Below, in pieces: positions 12,773-26,046 of a stretch of DNA of 64,000 nt; position 1 is the first letter of the stretch, and each line of letters begins with the position of its first letter. This DNA is from Legionella sp. PATHC035 (GTDB taxonomy: Bacteria > Pseudomonadota > Gammaproteobacteria > Legionellales > Legionellaceae). Position numbers and translations under genes: made by a program. The notes below the pieces were generated by a model. The model did not search any database. It was not told the origin of the DNA and saw only the letters and a program-made list of their open reading frames with translations. The stretch is taken from contig NZ_JAPHOT010000001.1 of the NCBI RefSeq assembly GCF_026191115.1, forward strand, positions 2,465,001-2,529,000. Direction: 5' to 3'.

Positions 12773-15700
12773 TTGAGTACTCTAAACGACGATCCAATGA
12801 ATGAACCAATGAGAAAGGCTCCTGTGATGAGCGATTTGCTTGGGATCCTTAAACAACAAGGACAAAGCGAAGAATTTGATGCAATAAAAATTGCGTTGGC
12901 TTCCCCTGAATTAATTCGCTCTTGGTCATATGGTGAAGTAAAAAAACCAGAAACGATAAATTACCGTACATTTAAGCCGGAACGAGATGGTTTATTCTGC
13001 GCTAAAACTTTTGGTCCAGTAAAAGATTACGAGTGCTTATGTGGTAAGTACAAACGACTCAAACATCGAGGCGTTATTTGTGAAAAATGTGGTGTCGAGC
13101 TTGCATTGGCTAAAGTACGCCGCGAACGCATGGGACATATTGAACTTGCAAGTCCAGTTGCGCACATCTGGTTCTTGAAGTCATTACCTTCCAGAATTGG
13201 TTTATTACTGGATATGACCTTAAGAGACATTGAACGTGTTCTCTATTTTGAAGCGTTTGTTGTCGTTGACCCAGGAATGACTGAGCTTGAGCGTGGCCAA
13301 TTGCTCAATGATGAAGTATACCTTGATGCAATGGAACAATACGGTGATGAATTTGATGCGCGTATGGGTGCAGAAGCAATTCGTGATTTATTACGCCAAG
13401 TTGATCTGGAAGAAGAGATCAAGAACTTACGCGAAGAATTACCGACTACAAGTTCAGAAACAAAGATTAAGAAAATCACTAAAAGATTAAAACTTCTTGA
13501 AGCATTTTACGATTCTGGTAATAAACCAGAGTGGATGATTATGGATGTATTGCCAGTTCTACCACCTGATTTAAGACCACTGGTTCCATTAGATGGTGGC
13601 CGTTTTGCTACCTCTGATCTTAACGACTTGTACCGTCGAGTTATCAACCGAAACAATCGTTTAAAACGACTTCTCGATCTGAATGCGCCTGATATTATCG
13701 TGCGTAATGAAAAGAGAATGTTACAAGAATCGGTTGATGCGTTATTGGATAACGGACGTCGTGGTCGTGCGATTACTGGCACAAACAAAAGACCGCTTAA
13801 ATCCTTAGCCGACATGATTAAAGGAAAGCAAGGCCGTTTCCGTCAAAATCTGTTGGGTAAACGAGTTGACTATTCAGGTCGTTCTGTAATTGTGGTCGGG
13901 CCAACTTTAAAACTGCATCAGTGCGGTCTTCCAAAGAAAATGGCACTTGAGCTGTTCAAACCATTTATATTCAGTAAACTCGAATTCAGGGGTTTAGCTA
14001 CGACAATTAAAGCGGCCAAGAAAATGGTTGAGCGAGAAGAGTCAGTTGTTTGGGATATTCTAGATGATGTAATTCGTGAGCATCCTATTCTGTTAAACCG
14101 TGCTCCTACATTGCACCGATTAGGTATTCAAGCTTTTGAGCCAGTATTAATCGAAGGCAAGGCGATTCAGCTTCATCCTCTGGTTTGTACCGCTTACAAT
14201 GCTGACTTTGACGGTGACCAAATGGCGGTGCACGTGCCATTGACTCTAGAAGCGCAGTTAGAAGCTCGCTCCTTAATGATGTCGACCAACAATATTTTGT
14301 CACCTGCGAGCGGTGAGCCAATCATCGTTCCTAGCCAGGACGTTGTACTCGGTTTGTACTATTTAACTCGTGAAAAGGTGAATGCGTTAGGTGAAGGTAA
14401 AATTTTTGTTAGTGCTCAAGAAGCACAAAACTTTTATGAATCAGGTCATCTAGATATTCATGCGAAAATTAAAATTCGTATGCCTAAAGAAGGTGAGCCT
14501 GGCCATCATTTAGTTGAAACCACAGTGGGTCGTGCAATTCTTGCTGAAGTCCTACCCAAAGGGATGACTTTTGCGACGATTAACCGAACGATGACCAAGA
14601 AAGTCATCTCTAAAGTTATTGACAGTTGCTACCGAAACTTTGGCTTGAAAGAAACAGTTATTTTTGCTGATAAATTGATGTATACCGGTTTCAAATATGC
14701 AACACGTTCTGGTGTATCAATCGGTATTGAAGATATGGAAATACCGGATGATAAAGCCAGCATTATTGAACATGCCGATAACGAAGTTCGCGAAATTGAA
14801 TCTCAATTCCGTTCAGGCTTGGTAACTAATGGCGAACGTTATAACAAAGTAATTGATATTTGGTCGAGAACTAATGAACTCGTTGCTAAATCCATGATGA
14901 CTAAAATAGCAACCGAAGAAGCTGTTGATGCTCAAGGTAATCGAGTAAGACAAGAGTCCTTTAACCCAATCTTTATGATGGCTGACTCAGGTGCTAGGGG
15001 TTCTGCAGCACAAATTAGACAGCTTGCTGGTATGCGGGGATTGATGGCTGCACCAGACGGCTCAATTATTGAAACACCAATTACTGCAAACTTCCGCGAG
15101 GGTTTGAACGTATTTCAATACTTTATTTCCACTCACGGTGCTCGTAAAGGTTTGGCCGATACAGCGTTAAAAACTGCTAACTCAGGTTACTTAACACGAC
15201 GCTTAGTTGATGTGGCTCAGGACGTGGTGATCACTGAAGACGATTGTGGTGTTGACACAGGTATTTTAATGCAGCCACTGATTGAAGGTGGTGATATCGT
15301 TGAGCCGCTACATGAGCGTGTATTAGGACGCGTAGTTGCTGCTGATGTTTATATTCCTAATCAGAGTGAGCCCGTTGTAACAGCGGGAACTCTATTGGAT
15401 GAAGAGTGGGTTGAAAAGCTTGAAAAGCAAGGTGTCGATCAAATCATGGTCCGTTCACCGATTACCTGCCAAACTCGCTTTGGACTTTGTGCGAAGTGCT
15501 ATGGCCGTGATTTAGCAAGAGGTCATCTCGTTAATACCGGTGAAGCCGTAGGTATTATCGCAGCACAATCAATTGGTGAGCCGGGTACACAGCTTACAAT
15601 GCGTACTTTCCATATTGGAGGAGCTGCATCTAGAGCAACAGCGGCGAATAATATCCAGATTAAAACGAAAGGGGTTATTCGTTTACACAACATTAAGACA

Positions 15701-17023
15701 GTAACTCATGAAAACAAAAATCTAGTCGCGGTATCCCGTTCTGGTGAAGTAACTATTGTGGATGAATTCGGACGTGAGCGAGAGCGTTATAAGTTACCTT
15801 ACGGTGCTGTAATTTCAGTTCACGATAATTCATCTGTAGAAGCTGGACAAGTGATCGCAACTTGGGATCCACATACTCACCCAGTTATTTCCGAGGTAAC
15901 TGGATATCTGAAATTTGTCGACTTAATTGATGGTATTACCATGAATCGACAAACTGATGAATTAACTGGCTTAAGTAATATTGTTGTTATCGATGCAAAA
16001 CAACGTAGTGCCGCAGGCCGTGATTTACGTCCAATGGTAAAACTTGTTGCAGAAAATGGCGAAGATATTTATCTTGCCGGAACTAATGTTCCTGCTCAAT
16101 ACTACCTGCCTGTAGATGCGATCGTTAATTTTGAGGATGGCGGTCACGTGGGTATTGGGGATGTTATCGCCCGTATTCCACAAGAGCGCTCTAAAACACG
16201 CGATATTACAGGGGGTCTACCAAGGGTAGCTGACTTATTTGAAGCACGTAAACCTAAAGATTCAGCGGTTATGGCTGAGGTTTCAGGAATGGTTAGCTTT
16301 GGTAAAGAAACAAAAGGTAAGAGAAGATTAATTATCAATGTTTCTGAAGATCAATGTCATGAAGAATTGATACCCAAGTGGAGACATATTTCTGTCTTCG
16401 AAGGGGAGCATGTTGAGCGCGGTGAAATTATCGCAGAAGGTGCACTCAATCCTCATGATATTTTACGCTTACTCGGTGTTGGTGCTTTAGCCAATTACAT
16501 CGTCAATGAGGTACAGGACGTATATCGTTTACAAGGTGTAAAAATTAACGATAAGCATATCGAGGTAATCGTACGACAAATGCTTCGTAAGCGTGTAATT
16601 ACTTTTGCTGGAGATTCAAAATTCTTGGCAGGAGAGCAGGTAGAAGAAAGCGTCTTGTTGCAAGAAAATGACAAGCTTATTGCTGAAGATAAACAACCAG
16701 CTCGCGGTACTCCTATATTATTGGGTATCACAAAGGCTTCCTTAGCAACTGAGTCATTTATTTCTGCGGCATCGTTCCAGGAAACAACAAGAGTTCTAAC
16801 TGAAGCTGCAGTAAGCGGCAAAGTTGATGATTTACGAGGATTAAAAGAAAACGTGATGGTTGGCCGCTTGATTCCCGCAGGAACAGGCTATGCATACCAT
16901 CAAGGCCGTAAGGCAAAAAGAGCTAAGGCTGCAGCCGGTGAGCACCCAGTGCATACCGTTACTGCAAGTGATGTTGAACATGCGTTAAGTGAAGCATTAA
17001 ACGCAGACAATCAAGAACACTAG
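12773..17023 (+). CDS. rpoC: RNA polymerase beta' subunit
   Basis: 1,416 residues. It carries the catalytic magnesium loop [12 protein letters not shown], the N-terminal zinc site (CLCGKYK...CEKCGVEL) and the second zinc cluster ([13 protein letters not shown]). The start is TTG at 12773, chosen because GGAGG lies at ideal distance and the sequence begins upstream of the conserved LLGILKQQ segment; ATG codons 8 and 12 are alternatives. It is 45 bp after rpoB. Confidence 0.97.
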   Translation: MSTLNDDPMNEPMRKAPVMSDLLGILKQQGQSEEFDAIKIALASPELIRSWSYGEVKKPETINYRTFKPERDGLFCAKTFGPVKDYECLCGKYKRLKHRGVICEKCGVELALAKVRRERMGHIELASPVAHIWFLKSLPSRIGLLLDMTLRDIERVLYFEAFVVVDPGMTELERGQLLNDEVYLDAMEQYGDEFDARMGAEAIRDLLRQVDLEEEIKNLREELPTTSSETKIKKITKRLKLLEAFYDSGNKPEWMIMDVLPVLPPDLRPLVPLDGGRFATSDLNDLYRRVINRNNRLKRLLDLNAPDIIVRNEKRMLQESVDALLDNGRRGRAITGTNKRPLKSLADMIKGKQGRFRQNLLGKRVDYSGRSVIVVGPTLKLHQCGLPKKMALELFKPFIFSKLEFRGLATTIKAAKKMVEREESVVWDILDDVIREHPILLNRAPTLHRLGIQAFEPVLIEGKAIQLHPLVCTAYNADFDGDQMAVHVPLTLEAQLEARSLMMSTNNILSPASGEPIIVPSQDVVLGLYYLTREKVNALGEGKIFVSAQEAQNFYESGHLDIHAKIKIRMPKEGEPGHHLVETTVGRAILAEVLPKGMTFATINRTMTKKVISKVIDSCYRNFGLKETVIFADKLMYTGFKYATRSGVSIGIEDMEIPDDKASIIEHADNEVREIESQFRSGLVTNGERYNKVIDIWSRTNELVAKSMMTKIATEEAVDAQGNRVRQESFNPIFMMADSGARGSAAQIRQLAGMRGLMAAPDGSIIETPITANFREGLNVFQYFISTHGARKGLADTALKTANSGYLTRRLVDVAQDVVITEDDCGVDTGILMQPLIEGGDIVEPLHERVLGRVVAADVYIPNQSEPVVTAGTLLDEEWVEKLEKQGVDQIMVRSPITCQTRFGLCAKCYGRDLARGHLVNTGEAVGIIAAQSIGEPGTQLTMRTFHIGGAASRATAANNIQIKTKGVIRLHNIKTVTHENKNLVAVSRSGEVTIVDEFGRERERYKLPYGAVISVHDNSSVEAGQVIATWDPHTHPVISEVTGYLKFVDLIDGITMNRQTDELTGLSNIVVIDAKQRSAAGRDLRPMVKLVAENGEDIYLAGTNVPAQYYLPVDAIVNFEDGGHVGIGDVIARIPQERSKTRDITGGLPRVADLFEARKPKDSAVMAEVSGMVSFGKETKGKRRLIINVSEDQCHEELIPKWRHISVFEGEHVERGEIIAEGALNPHDILRLLGVGALANYIVNEVQDVYRLQGVKINDKHIEVIVRQMLRKRVITFAGDSKFLAGEQVEESVLLQENDKLIAEDKQPARGTPILLGITKASLATESFISAASFQETTRVLTEAAVSGKVDDLRGLKENVMVGRLIPAGTGYAYHQGRKAKRAKAAAGEHPVHTVTASDVEHALSEALNADNQEH

Positions 17024-17039
17024 TTCGGATTCGAAATTC

Positions 17040-17080
17040 GGCAGATTAAACTTGACAAATCTGCCGTGGCTATATAGAAT
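17040..17080 (+). promoter_or_regulatory. Promoter of the str operon with overlapping dyad
   Basis: TTGACA (17052-17057), 17 bp, TAGAAT (17075-17080): a strong sigma-70 promoter before rpsL. The -35 lies in the loop of an 8-bp inverted repeat, GGCAGATT (17040-17047) / AATCTGCC (17058-17065). The repeat could fold as an rpoC 3' hairpin (no T tract follows) or serve as a protein site. Confidence 0.8.
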
Positions 17081-17136
17081 CCGGCCTCCTTATGCATTCG
17101 AAATAATCAAAAGAGACAGATCGGAGTTAAGTATAA

Positions 17137-17517
17137 ATGGCTACTATTAATCAGTTAGTAAGAAAGCCTCGTGTGGACGTAAAGAAGAAAAGTAACGTAC
17201 CTGCACTAGAGTCATGTCCACAGCGACGCGGTGTGTGCACACGCGTTTACACTACTACACCAAAAAAACCTAACTCAGCTATGCGTAAGGTTGCTCGTGT
17301 ACGTTTGACGAATGGATTTGAAGTTTCATCATATATCGGTGGTGAAGGCCATAACCTTCAAGAACACTCTGTGGTTCTTATTAGAGGTGGTCGTGTTAAA
17401 GACTTGCCTGGTGTGCGTTACCACACAGTAAGAGGAAGCTTGGATACTTCAGGTGTTAACGATCGTAAACAAGGTCGTTCTAAATACGGTACCAAGAAGC
17501 CAAAAGATAAAAAATAA
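17137..17517 (+). CDS. rpsL: 30S ribosomal protein S12
   Basis: 126 residues. S12 monitors codon-anticodon pairing in the decoding centre. The streptomycin-sensitive configuration is seen: lysine in TPKKPNSA and lysine in [12 protein letters not shown]. First gene of the str operon, with a GGAG ribosome site. Confidence 0.97.
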   Translation: MATINQLVRKPRVDVKKKSNVPALESCPQRRGVCTRVYTTTPKKPNSAMRKVARVRLTNGFEVSSYIGGEGHNLQEHSVVLIRGGRVKDLPGVRYHTVRGSLDTSGVNDRKQGRSKYGTKKPKDKK

Positions 17518-17527
17518 CTGATTGTAG

Positions 17528-18064
<537 letters not shown>

Positions 18065-18078
18065 GAGAGAGGTAATCC

Positions 18079-20163
18079 GTGTCTACTCCATTAAAGTTGT
18101 ATAGAAACATAGGCATTGCTGCGCATGTCGATGCTGGAAAAACTACAACGACAGAGCGCGTACTGTACTATACTGGTATGTCTCATAAAATTGGTGAAGT
18201 GCATGACGGTGCTGCAACAATGGACTGGATGGTCCAGGAGCAGGAGCGCGGTATTACCATTACTTCAGCAGCAACAACATGTTACTGGCCAGGCATGGAC
18301 AAGCAGTTCGAGCCTCACCGTATCAATATTATTGATACTCCAGGACATGTGGACTTTATGATTGAAGTAGAGCGTTCACTACGCGTACTTGATGGTGCTG
18401 TTGTTGTGTTCGATTCAGTATCTGGCGTAGAGCCACAATCTGAAACAGTTTGGCGTCAAGCTAATAAATATGGCGTGCCACGTATCGTCTTTGTCAATAA
18501 GATGGATAGAATGGGAGCTAATTTCCTGCGAGTGGTGAGCCAAATTAAACAAAGGCTAGGTTCTAATCCTGTTGTTGTTCAACTACCTATTGGTGCTGAA
18601 GAAGAGTTTAAAGGGGTTATTGACCTCATTAAGATGAAAGCAATTCATTGGGATGAAGAAAATAAAGGGATGACCTTCCAATATAAAGAGGTTCCTGAGG
18701 ATCTTAAAGAGCAATGCGAAGAATATCGTGCCCTACTTGTTGAGGCCGCTGCCGAAGCAACAGAAGAACTTATGGAAAAATATCTTGAAGGTGAAGAACT
18801 TACCGAAGCAGAAATTAAGACAGCACTTCGTCAATTGACAATTAGCAACCAAATTGTCCCTGTATTCTGCGGTTCAGCCTTTAAAAATAAAGGGGTTCAA
18901 GCAGTATTGGATGGTGTCATTGAGTATTTGCCTTCCCCAACTGATATTCCTGATGTGCAAGGAGTGGATGAGGACGGTAATCCAGCCTCACGCAAGACAA
19001 GTTATGATGCACCGTTCTCAGCTTTGGCGTTTAAAATTGCAACGGATCCATTTGTTGGAACACTAACTTATTTTAGAACTTATTCTGGTGTTTTAAAAAG
19101 CGGTGATACGGTTTACAACTCGGTGAAAGCAAAAAGAGAGCGTATTGGACGTTTATTACAAATGCATGCCAATTCCCGCGAAGAAATTAAAGAAGTAAGA
19201 GCGGGTGATATTGCTGCTGCGGTTGGACTCAAAACAGTAATGACTGGTGATACTTTATGTGATACAGAAAGTGTTGTTATCTTAGAAAGAATGGACTTTC
19301 CAGATCCAGTAATTGCAGTTGCGGTTGAGCCCAAAACAAAGGCGGACCAAGAAAAAATGGGTATTGCCCTTGGTAAGTTAGCCCAAGAAGACCCATCATT
19401 CAGAGTTCATACTGATGAAGAATCTGGACAAACCATTATTGAAGGAATGGGTGAGCTTCATCTGGAAATTATTGTTGACCGCATGAAACGTGAGTTTAAT
19501 GTGGAAGCTAATGTTGGTAAGCCTCAAGTTGCCTATCGTGAAACACTAAAACAACCTGTGGAGCAAGAAGGCAAATTTGTAAGACAGTCAGGTGGACGTG
19601 GACAATACGGTCACGTTTGGTTGAAAATTGAACCTCAAGAGCCTGGAAAAGGTTACGAATTTATCAATGCAATCGTCGGTGGTGTTATTCCTAAAGAATA
19701 CATCCCTGCAGTTGATAAAGGGGTTCAAGAACAGATGCAAAATGGTGTTATCGCTGGTTATCCTGTAGTGGATGTTAAAGTCACGTTGTTTGATGGCTCA
19801 TTCCATGAAGTGGATTCTAGTGAGATGGCATTTAAAATCGCTGGTTCACAATGCTTCAAGCAAGGTGCATTAAAAGCTAAACCTGTATTACTTGAACCGA
19901 TTATGAGTGTTGAAGTTGTTACCCCTGAAGATTATATGGGGGATGTTATGGGCGACCTTAACAGACGACGTGGTTTAGTTCAAGGAATGGAAGATTCCCC
20001 TGCAGGAAAAATTGTGAGGGCAGAAGTTCCATTGGCAGAGATGTTTGGTTATTCGACCGATTTACGTTCTGCGACTCAAGGAAGAGCTACATATACTATG
20101 GAATTTTCTAAGTACGCGGAAGCACCAACGAACATTGCTGAAGCAATTATTAAGAAACAATAA
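18079..20163 (+). CDS. fusA: Elongation factor G
   Basis: 694 residues. GTPase driving ribosomal translocation and, with RRF, recycling. G1 is [14 protein letters not shown]3 DTPGHVDF, G4 NKMDRMGA; domains II-V follow at standard length, including [15 protein letters not shown]. The start is GTG at 18079 with GAGAGG upstream. It is 14 bp after rpsG and 21 bp before tufA. Confidence 0.97.
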   Translation: MSTPLKLYRNIGIAAHVDAGKTTTTERVLYYTGMSHKIGEVHDGAATMDWMVQEQERGITITSAATTCYWPGMDKQFEPHRINIIDTPGHVDFMIEVERSLRVLDGAVVVFDSVSGVEPQSETVWRQANKYGVPRIVFVNKMDRMGANFLRVVSQIKQRLGSNPVVVQLPIGAEEEFKGVIDLIKMKAIHWDEENKGMTFQYKEVPEDLKEQCEEYRALLVEAAAEATEELMEKYLEGEELTEAEIKTALRQLTISNQIVPVFCGSAFKNKGVQAVLDGVIEYLPSPTDIPDVQGVDEDGNPASRKTSYDAPFSALAFKIATDPFVGTLTYFRTYSGVLKSGDTVYNSVKAKRERIGRLLQMHANSREEIKEVRAGDIAAAVGLKTVMTGDTLCDTESVVILERMDFPDPVIAVAVEPKTKADQEKMGIALGKLAQEDPSFRVHTDEESGQTIIEGMGELHLEIIVDRMKREFNVEANVGKPQVAYRETLKQPVEQEGKFVRQSGGRGQYGHVWLKIEPQEPGKGYEFINAIVGGVIPKEYIPAVDKGVQEQMQNGVIAGYPVVDVKVTLFDGSFHEVDSSEMAFKIAGSQCFKQGALKAKPVLLEPIMSVEVVTPEDYMGDVMGDLNRRRGLVQGMEDSPAGKIVRAEVPLAEMFGYSTDLRSATQGRATYTMEFSKYAEAPTNIAEAIIKKQ

Positions 20164-20184
20164 AGTTAACGAGGTTAATTGAAA

Positions 20185-21375
20185 ATGGCGAAGGAAAAAT
20201 TTGAACGTAAGAAGCCACACGTAAACGTGGGCACAATCGGTCACGTTGACCATGGTAAGACCACATTGACAGCGGCGATTACCACAATTATGGCTAAGAA
20301 GTATGGCGGAACAGCAAAGGCATATGACCAAATTGATGCTGCGCCAGAAGAGCGTGAACGCGGGATTACTATTTCTACAGCACACGTAGAATATGAATCA
20401 GCAAACCGCCACTATGCACACGTGGATTGCCCAGGACATGCTGACTACGTTAAGAATATGATTACTGGAGCGGCACAAATGGACGGAGCGATACTGGTAG
20501 TATCCGCTGCAGATGGTCCTATGCCGCAAACCAGAGAGCACATTCTGTTATCACGCCAAGTAGGTGTACCTTATATTGTTGTGTTCATGAACAAAGCAGA
20601 TATGGTTGACGATCCAGAGTTGTTAGAATTGGTTGAGATGGAAGTACGTGATTTGCTAAGCAGTTACGATTTCCCTGGCGATGATATTCCAATTGTTGTT
20701 GGTTCTGCATTGAAAGCATTGGAAGGTGATACGAGCGAGATTGGTGTTGCAGCGATTGAGAAATTGGTTGAGACCATGGACTCTTACATCCCTGAGCCAG
20801 TACGAAACATCGATAAAGCATTCTTGTTGCCAATTGAAGACGTATTCTCTATTTCTGGACGCGGAACAGTAGTAACTGGTCGTGTAGAAAGTGGAATAGT
20901 CAAAGTGGGTGAAGAGATTGAGATTGTTGGTATCCGAGACACTCAAAAAACCACTTGTACCGGCGTTGAAATGTTCCGTAAGTTGTTGGACGAAGGACGC
21001 GCTGGAGATAACGTGGGCGTATTGTTACGCGGAACGAAACGCGACGAAGTTGAGCGTGGCCAGGTATTAGCTAAGCCAGGAACAATTAAGCCGCATACAA
21101 AATTTGAAGCGGAAGTATACGTATTATCAAAAGAAGAAGGCGGACGTCATACACCATTCTTTAATGGATACAGACCCCAATTTTATTTCAGAACGACAGA
21201 CGTAACAGGCACCTGTGATCTGCCCTCTGGAGTAGAAATGGTAATGCCTGGTGATAACGTACAATTAACCATTAATCTGCATGCTCCTATTGCGATGGAT
21301 GAAGGTTTACGTTTCGCAATTCGGGAAGGTGGCCGTACAGTTGGCGCCGGTGTTGTCGCTAAAATTATCGAGTAA
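20185..21375 (+). CDS. tufA: Elongation factor Tu (str-operon copy)
   Basis: 396 residues, protein identical to the copy at 3870-5060. The ATG at 20185 follows GAGG; an in-frame TTG two codons upstream would give an N-terminus unlike the other copy. The stop is TAA here and TAG in tufB. It lies 21 bp after fusA and 5 bp before rpsJ, so the str and S10 genes form one continuous unit. Confidence 0.98.
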   Translation: MAKEKFERKKPHVNVGTIGHVDHGKTTLTAAITTIMAKKYGGTAKAYDQIDAAPEERERGITISTAHVEYESANRHYAHVDCPGHADYVKNMITGAAQMDGAILVVSAADGPMPQTREHILLSRQVGVPYIVVFMNKADMVDDPELLELVEMEVRDLLSSYDFPGDDIPIVVGSALKALEGDTSEIGVAAIEKLVETMDSYIPEPVRNIDKAFLLPIEDVFSISGRGTVVTGRVESGIVKVGEEIEIVGIRDTQKTTCTGVEMFRKLLDEGRAGDNVGVLLRGTKRDEVERGQVLAKPGTIKPHTKFEAEVYVLSKEEGGRHTPFFNGYRPQFYFRTTDVTGTCDLPSGVEMVMPGDNVQLTINLHAPIAMDEGLRFAIREGGRTVGAGVVAKIIE

Positions 21376-21380
21376 TTAGA

Positions 21381-21698
21381 ATGAGTAGCAATCAAAACAT
21401 TAAAATAAGATTAAAATCCTTTGATCATCGGTTGATTGACTTATCAACTCGAGAAATTGTTGAGACAGCAAAACGTACTGGCGCACAAGTTCGTGGGCCA
21501 ATACCTCTGCCTGTCCGTAAGGAAAAATTTACTGTATTGACTTCACCGCATGTTAATAAAGATGCTCGAGATCAATATGAATTACGTACTCATAAACGCC
21601 TGGTCGTTATCGTTCATCCAACTGAAAAAACAGTAGATGCATTGATGAAGTTGGATCTGGCTGCTGGGGTTGATGTTCAGATAAGCCTTGATGACTAA
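21381..21698 (+). CDS. rpsJ: 30S ribosomal protein S10
   Basis: 105 residues. S10 is a 30S head protein and, as NusE, a partner of NusG and NusB in antitermination. Motifs [11 protein letters not shown] and [15 protein letters not shown] are standard. It starts 5 bp after tufA, leaving no room for the long S10 leader through which L4 controls this operon in E. coli. Confidence 0.97.
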   Translation: MSSNQNIKIRLKSFDHRLIDLSTREIVETAKRTGAQVRGPIPLPVRKEKFTVLTSPHVNKDARDQYELRTHKRLVVIVHPTEKTVDALMKLDLAAGVDVQISLDD

Positions 21699-21735
21699 AT
21701 ATTAGGGTGAAGGATATTAAAGAGGTGTTAGAATG

Positions 21736-22383
21736 ATGATCGGTTTATTAGGCCGTAAAATCGGTATGACGCGGGTCTTCATGGCGGATGGAGTTTCAGT
21801 TCCAGTTTCTGTCGTTGAAGTTCACCCTAATAGAGTTTCACAAGTTAAAACTAAAGAGGCTGATGGCTACTCTGCTGTTCAATTAACTGGTGGCACAAAA
21901 AAAGCAAGTAAAGTTAACAAAGCATTAACTGGTCACTTCGCAAAAGCAGAGGTTGAAGCAGGTGACATGCTGGTTGAGTTTTTAGTTGACTCTGAAGACA
22001 CATACAAAGCAGGACAAGTAATCTCAGTAGCTGATGTATTCACTGCTGGACAATTTGTCGATGTTGCTGGAACCACTAAAGGTAAAGGTTTTGCTGGTAC
22101 AGTAAAACGTTATAACTTTAGAACACAAGACGCAACACATGGTAACTCAAGATCGCATCGTGTCCCTGGTTCTATTGGTCAAAACCAAACTCCAGGCCGT
22201 GTGTTCAAAGGTAAGAAAATGGCTGGTCACATGGGTAATGTTCGCTGTACTGTTCAAAGTCTTGAACTGGTGCGCGTCGATGCCGAAAGAAATTTACTTC
22301 TTATCAAAGGTGCTATACCTGGTGCTCCTGGCTCACGAGTTGAGATTAAGCCTGCAGTTAAAAAGCAAGTACGAGGTGAGTGA
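21736..22383 (+). CDS. rplC: 50S ribosomal protein L3
   Basis: 215 residues. L3 is an early 50S assembly protein near the peptidyl-transferase centre. It begins [15 protein letters not shown] and has the [10 protein letters not shown] and [15 protein letters not shown] stretches; the latter holds the Gln methylated in E. coli. Two adjacent ATGs exist; the second (21736) is 8 bases from GAGGTG and matches the family start. It overlaps rplD by one base. Confidence 0.96.
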   Translation: MIGLLGRKIGMTRVFMADGVSVPVSVVEVHPNRVSQVKTKEADGYSAVQLTGGTKKASKVNKALTGHFAKAEVEAGDMLVEFLVDSEDTYKAGQVISVADVFTAGQFVDVAGTTKGKGFAGTVKRYNFRTQDATHGNSRSHRVPGSIGQNQTPGRVFKGKKMAGHMGNVRCTVQSLELVRVDAERNLLLIKGAIPGAPGSRVEIKPAVKKQVRGE

Positions 22384-22988
22384 TGGAAATTACTACTATA
22401 GATACAAATGCAAAATTAACACTGAATCAAGAAGTATTTGCATATGGTTATAATGAAGGCTTAATTCATCAAGCTGTAGTAACTTATATGAATAACGCGC
22501 GTAGCGGTAATAGCGCACAAAAAACACGTTCTGAAGTTAGTGGCGGTGGTAAAAAACCATGGAACCAAAAAGGTACTGGTCGTGCACGTGCTGGTACGAT
22601 TAGAAGCCCAATATGGAGAAGCGGTGGTGTTACATTCGCTTCTAAAAAAAGAGATTATTCACAAAAAATTAATAAAAAAATGTACAAACGTGCATTACGT
22701 AGTATAATCTCAGAACTTTGCCGCACTGGTAACTTGATTGTTGTTAGCGATTTCCAATGCGAAAGCAAAAAAACTAAAGATTTTGTTAATAAAATGAACC
22801 AACTTAACATTAAAAATGCACTCATTGTGATGGGTGAAGTTGGTGAGAATGAATATTTTGGTTCTAGAAACTTAATTGACTACGATATCTGCGACGTTAC
22901 AACTATAGATCCTGTTTCTTTACTCAAATTTGAGAAAGTTGTTGTTACAGAAGCTGCAATTAAAAAAATTGAGGAACAGTTACAATGA
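22383..22988 (+). CDS. rplD: 50S ribosomal protein L4
   Basis: 201 residues. L4 lines the peptide exit tunnel; in enterobacteria it also represses the S10 operon. The tunnel loop [19 protein letters not shown] (about residues 60-78) is intact. Start ATG overlaps the rplC stop (TGATGG) after GAGGTGA; the upstream GTG at 22380 is less likely. Confidence 0.96.
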   Translation: MEITTIDTNAKLTLNQEVFAYGYNEGLIHQAVVTYMNNARSGNSAQKTRSEVSGGGKKPWNQKGTGRARAGTIRSPIWRSGGVTFASKKRDYSQKINKKMYKRALRSIISELCRTGNLIVVSDFQCESKKTKDFVNKMNQLNIKNALIVMGEVGENEYFGSRNLIDYDICDVTTIDPVSLLKFEKVVVTEAAIKKIEEQLQ

Positions 22989-23281
22989 ACGCTGAAAGAT
23001 TGTTGATGGTTCTACGTGAACCACATACTTCTGAAAAAGCTACTGTCATAGCTGATAAGCTGAAACAGTTCACTTTCAAAGTATTGAAAACTGCAACTAA
23101 GACTGAAATTAAAATGGCGGTAGAGAATATATTTAACGTTAAAGTTAAAAATGTATCGGTTGTCAATGTGAAGGGAAAAACAAAGCGTTTTAAGCAAATG
23201 AATGGAAAACGTAGTGACTGGAAAAAAGCATTTGTAACCCTTCATGCTGATCAAGATATTGACTTTACAGCTACCGAATAA
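22985..23281 (+). CDS. rplW: 50S ribosomal protein L23
   Basis: 98 residues. L23 sits at the exit-tunnel rim and is the docking site for trigger factor and SRP. Family features: [11 protein letters not shown] near the start and the [21 protein letters not shown] extension. Start overlaps the rplD stop by 4 bases (ATGA). Confidence 0.96.
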   Translation: MNAERLLMVLREPHTSEKATVIADKLKQFTFKVLKTATKTEIKMAVENIFNVKVKNVSVVNVKGKTKRFKQMNGKRSDWKKAFVTLHADQDIDFTATE

Positions 23282-23292
23282 GGCAGATTAAG

Positions 23293-24120
23293 ATGGCACT
23301 ATTAAAATCTAAACCTACATCGCCAGGAAAGCGTGGCGAATTGCGCGTGGTTCATCACCATATTCATAAAGGAAGACCACATGATGCTTTAGTTGAAAAA
23401 CTGAAGAAAACTGGTGGACGGAATAACCAAGGTAGAATCACTGTAAGACATATCGGTGGTGGTCAGCGTAACCAATATCGTATTATTGATTTTAAACGCA
23501 ATAAGGATGGGATCGAAGCTCGTGTTGAGCGTATTGAATACGATCCAAACCGTACTGCACTCATTGCACTAATTGTTTATAAAGATGGTGAAAGAAGATA
23601 TATTATTGCTCCATCTAATTTAAACGTGGGCGATACAGTAGTAAGTGGTGCTGATTCACCTATTAGCATAGGTAATTGTCTTCCACTAAAAAATATTCCT
23701 GTTGGTACTACAATTCACTGTGTTGAGATGAAACCAGGAAAAGGTGCCCAGGTCTTAAGAAGTGCTGGAGCGAGCGGACAAATAGTTGCTAAAGAAGGCA
23801 TTTATGCAACATTAAGACTTCGTTCAGGCGAAATGCGCAAAATTCATGTTCTTTGCAGAGCGGTAATTGGTGAAGTAAGTAATAGTGAGCATAGTTTGCG
23901 CGCATTAGGTAAAGCCGGAGCAAAACGTTGGAGAGGTATTCGTCCAACAGTACGTGGGGTTGCTATGAACCCAGTTGATCACCCACATGGTGGTGGTGAG
24001 GGTCGTACTTCTGGTGGACGTCATCCAGTGTCTCCATGGGGCTTACCTACTAAAGGTTACAAAACCAGAAGTAATAAGCGTACTGATAATTTTATTGTCA
24101 GAAGACGTAAAAAGAAATAA
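23293..24120 (+). CDS. rplB: 50S ribosomal protein L2
   Basis: 275 residues. L2 is essential for subunit association and peptidyl-transferase activity. The conserved C-terminal [19 protein letters not shown] with the key histidine is present, as are [16 protein letters not shown] near residue 40 and the basic tail RRRKKK. It follows rplW by 11 bp. Confidence 0.97.
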   Translation: MALLKSKPTSPGKRGELRVVHHHIHKGRPHDALVEKLKKTGGRNNQGRITVRHIGGGQRNQYRIIDFKRNKDGIEARVERIEYDPNRTALIALIVYKDGERRYIIAPSNLNVGDTVVSGADSPISIGNCLPLKNIPVGTTIHCVEMKPGKGAQVLRSAGASGQIVAKEGIYATLRLRSGEMRKIHVLCRAVIGEVSNSEHSLRALGKAGAKRWRGIRPTVRGVAMNPVDHPHGGGEGRTSGGRHPVSPWGLPTKGYKTRSNKRTDNFIVRRRKKK

Positions 24121-24138
24121 TTATTGAGAGGATATCAA

Positions 24139-24417
24139 GTGGCTCGTTCTATAAGAAAAGGTCCTTTTGTTGACCATCATTTGATTGCCAAAGTAGAAGC
24201 TGCAATTGAATCGAAATCAAAGAAACCAATTAAAACATGGTCAAGACGATCAACAATCGTTCCTGAAATGATTGACCTGACAATTGCTGTTCATAACGGT
24301 AAAGATCATATCCCTGTTTACATAACAGATAATATGGTCGGTCATAAATTAGGTGAGTTTGCCATGACTCGAACTTTCAAAGGCCACTCTGGTGACAGAA
24401 AGGCTAAAGGTAAATAA
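24139..24417 (+). CDS. rpsS: 30S ribosomal protein S19
   Basis: 92 residues, equal to the E. coli length. S19 pairs with S13 in the 30S head. [14 protein letters not shown] at the start and [19 protein letters not shown] near the end are the family motifs. The start is GTG at 24139 after GAGAGGA; an extra five codons upstream would disagree with the family. Confidence 0.96.
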   Translation: MARSIRKGPFVDHHLIAKVEAAIESKSKKPIKTWSRRSTIVPEMIDLTIAVHNGKDHIPVYITDNMVGHKLGEFAMTRTFKGHSGDRKAKGK

Positions 24418-24426
24418 GAGGATATG

Positions 24427-24762
24427 ATGGAAGTTACAGCAAAATTGAAAGGTGCTCCCTTATCCGCTCAAAAGGGCAGATTGGTAGCAGATATGATACG
24501 AAATATGAAAGTATCTGGTGCACTTGATGTCCTCAAGTTTACACCAAAAAAAGGTGCTCAATTAATGCTCAAATTATTGGAGTCAGCAATTGCTAATGCT
24601 GAAAATAATAATGGGGCAGATATTGATGATTTAAAAGTAGGTATGGTCTGTGTTGATGAAGCAATGACTTTAAAACGCATTAGTCCCAGAGCTAAAGGAC
24701 GTGCAAATAGAATTTGTAAACGTACCTGCCATATCACGATTAAAGTGTCTGACGAGGAATAG
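24427..24762 (+). CDS. rplV: 50S ribosomal protein L22
   Basis: 111 residues. L22 forms part of the exit tunnel constriction. [13 protein letters not shown] and the hairpin region [15 protein letters not shown] are visible. The second of two in-frame ATGs was chosen because AGAGGA would be too close to the first. Confidence 0.95.
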   Translation: MEVTAKLKGAPLSAQKGRLVADMIRNMKVSGALDVLKFTPKKGAQLMLKLLESAIANAENNNGADIDDLKVGMVCVDEAMTLKRISPRAKGRANRICKRTCHITIKVSDEE

Positions 24763-24764
24763 CA

Positions 24765-25421
24765 ATGGGACAAAAAGTTAACCCTATAGGCATACGCCTT
24801 GGTATTATTAAAGACTGGAACTCTAAGTGGTTCGCTGGTAAAAAATATGCTGAATTTTTAATTCAAGATATAAAATTACGTACTGAACTGAAAAAGAAAC
24901 TTATGGCTGCTGCTGTAAGCAAAATTCTTATTGAACGTCCTGCTAATAATGCTGTAGTTACAATACAAACCGCACGACCTGGTGTAATTATTGGTAAAAA
25001 AGGTGGTGGTATTGAAACATTACGTAGTGAAATTTCCAGCAAATTAGGCGTACCAGTACACCTTAATATTGAAGAAATTAAAAAGCCTGAACTTGATGCA
25101 ACCTTAGTTGCTGAGGGAATTGCGCAACAGTTAGAACAACGTGTTATGTTCCGACGCGCTATGAAACGTGCAGTAACTTCTGCTCTTAAGGCTGGTGCTA
25201 AAGGAATTAAAATTTGTGTCAGCGGCAGACTTGGTGGTGCTGAAATCGCGCGCAGTGAGTGGTATAGAGAAGGGCGAGTTCCTTTGCATACTTTCAGAGC
25301 AGATATTGATTATGGTACAGCAGAGTCTAAAACTACCTACGGTATTATTGGTGTAAAAGTCTGGATCTTCAAGGGCGAAATTCTCCCACAAAAGAAAAGA
25401 TCATCTGACGTTGCCCAGTGA
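24765..25421 (+). CDS. rpsC: 30S ribosomal protein S3
   Basis: 218 residues. S3 is at the mRNA entry and has helicase-related function. It starts [13 protein letters not shown], has a KH domain with the loop [11 protein letters not shown] (about residues 74-84), and the C-terminal [25 protein letters not shown]-type region with Phe in place of Leu. Spaced 2 bp from rplV. Confidence 0.97.
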   Translation: MGQKVNPIGIRLGIIKDWNSKWFAGKKYAEFLIQDIKLRTELKKKLMAAAVSKILIERPANNAVVTIQTARPGVIIGKKGGGIETLRSEISSKLGVPVHLNIEEIKKPELDATLVAEGIAQQLEQRVMFRRAMKRAVTSALKAGAKGIKICVSGRLGGAEIARSEWYREGRVPLHTFRADIDYGTAESKTTYGIIGVKVWIFKGEILPQKKRSSDVAQ

Positions 25422-25437
25422 GTGAGGATTAAGAATC

Positions 25438-25851
25438 ATGTTACAACCTAAACGTACAAAATACCGAAAACAGATGAAAGGCCGTAATAGAGGTTTAGCC
25501 TTACGCGGCAGCAACATCAGCTTCGGTGAATTTGGTTTGAAAGCTCTTGAGCGTGGTCGTTTAACCGCAAGACAAATCGAAGCAGCTCGAAGAGCAATGA
25601 CACGTCATATTAAACGTGGTGGTAAAATTTGGATTAGAGTATTCCCTGACAAGCCTATTACACAAAAACCTTTAGAAGTGCGACAAGGTAAAGGTAAAGG
25701 TAGCGTTGAATACTGGGTTGCTCAAATACAACCAGGTAAGGTTTTATTTGAAATGGAAGGTGTATCCAGAGAGCTTGCGATGGAAGCTTTTGATCTGGCT
25801 AAAGCAAAACTTCCTTTCAAAGTTATATTCGAAGAAAGGAAGGTGATGTAA
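25438..25851 (+). CDS. rplP: 50S ribosomal protein L16
   Basis: 137 residues. L16 organises the A-site side of the 50[20 protein letters not shown] opens the protein, and [20 protein letters not shown] is the conserved core with the Arg/Lys-rich tRNA-facing loop. Stop overlaps the rpmC start (TAATG). Confidence 0.97.
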   Translation: MLQPKRTKYRKQMKGRNRGLALRGSNISFGEFGLKALERGRLTARQIEAARRAMTRHIKRGGKIWIRVFPDKPITQKPLEVRQGKGKGSVEYWVAQIQPGKVLFEMEGVSRELAMEAFDLAKAKLPFKVIFEERKVM

Positions 25852-26045
25852 TGAAAAAGATTGAAGAATTACGCAGTTTGTCTGTAGAAGAACTGCAAAA
25901 CGAATTGCTTTCATTGCGTAAAGAACAATTAAATTTGCGAATGAAGAAAGCAAGTGGCTCACTAGATAAAACACATCTCATCACCATGGTGCGTAAGTCA
26001 GTGGCAAGAGTTAAAACAATGTTGACTGAAAAGGCAGGTAAGTGA
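25851..26045 (+). CDS. rpmC: 50S ribosomal protein L29
   Basis: 64 residues, two-helix protein near the exit tunnel. The family pattern [25 protein letters not shown] followed by [12 protein letters not shown] is clear. Its ATG overlaps the rplP stop by one base. Confidence 0.96.
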   Translation: MKKIEELRSLSVEELQNELLSLRKEQLNLRMKKASGSLDKTHLITMVRKSVARVKTMLTEKAGK

Positions 26046-26046
26046 C

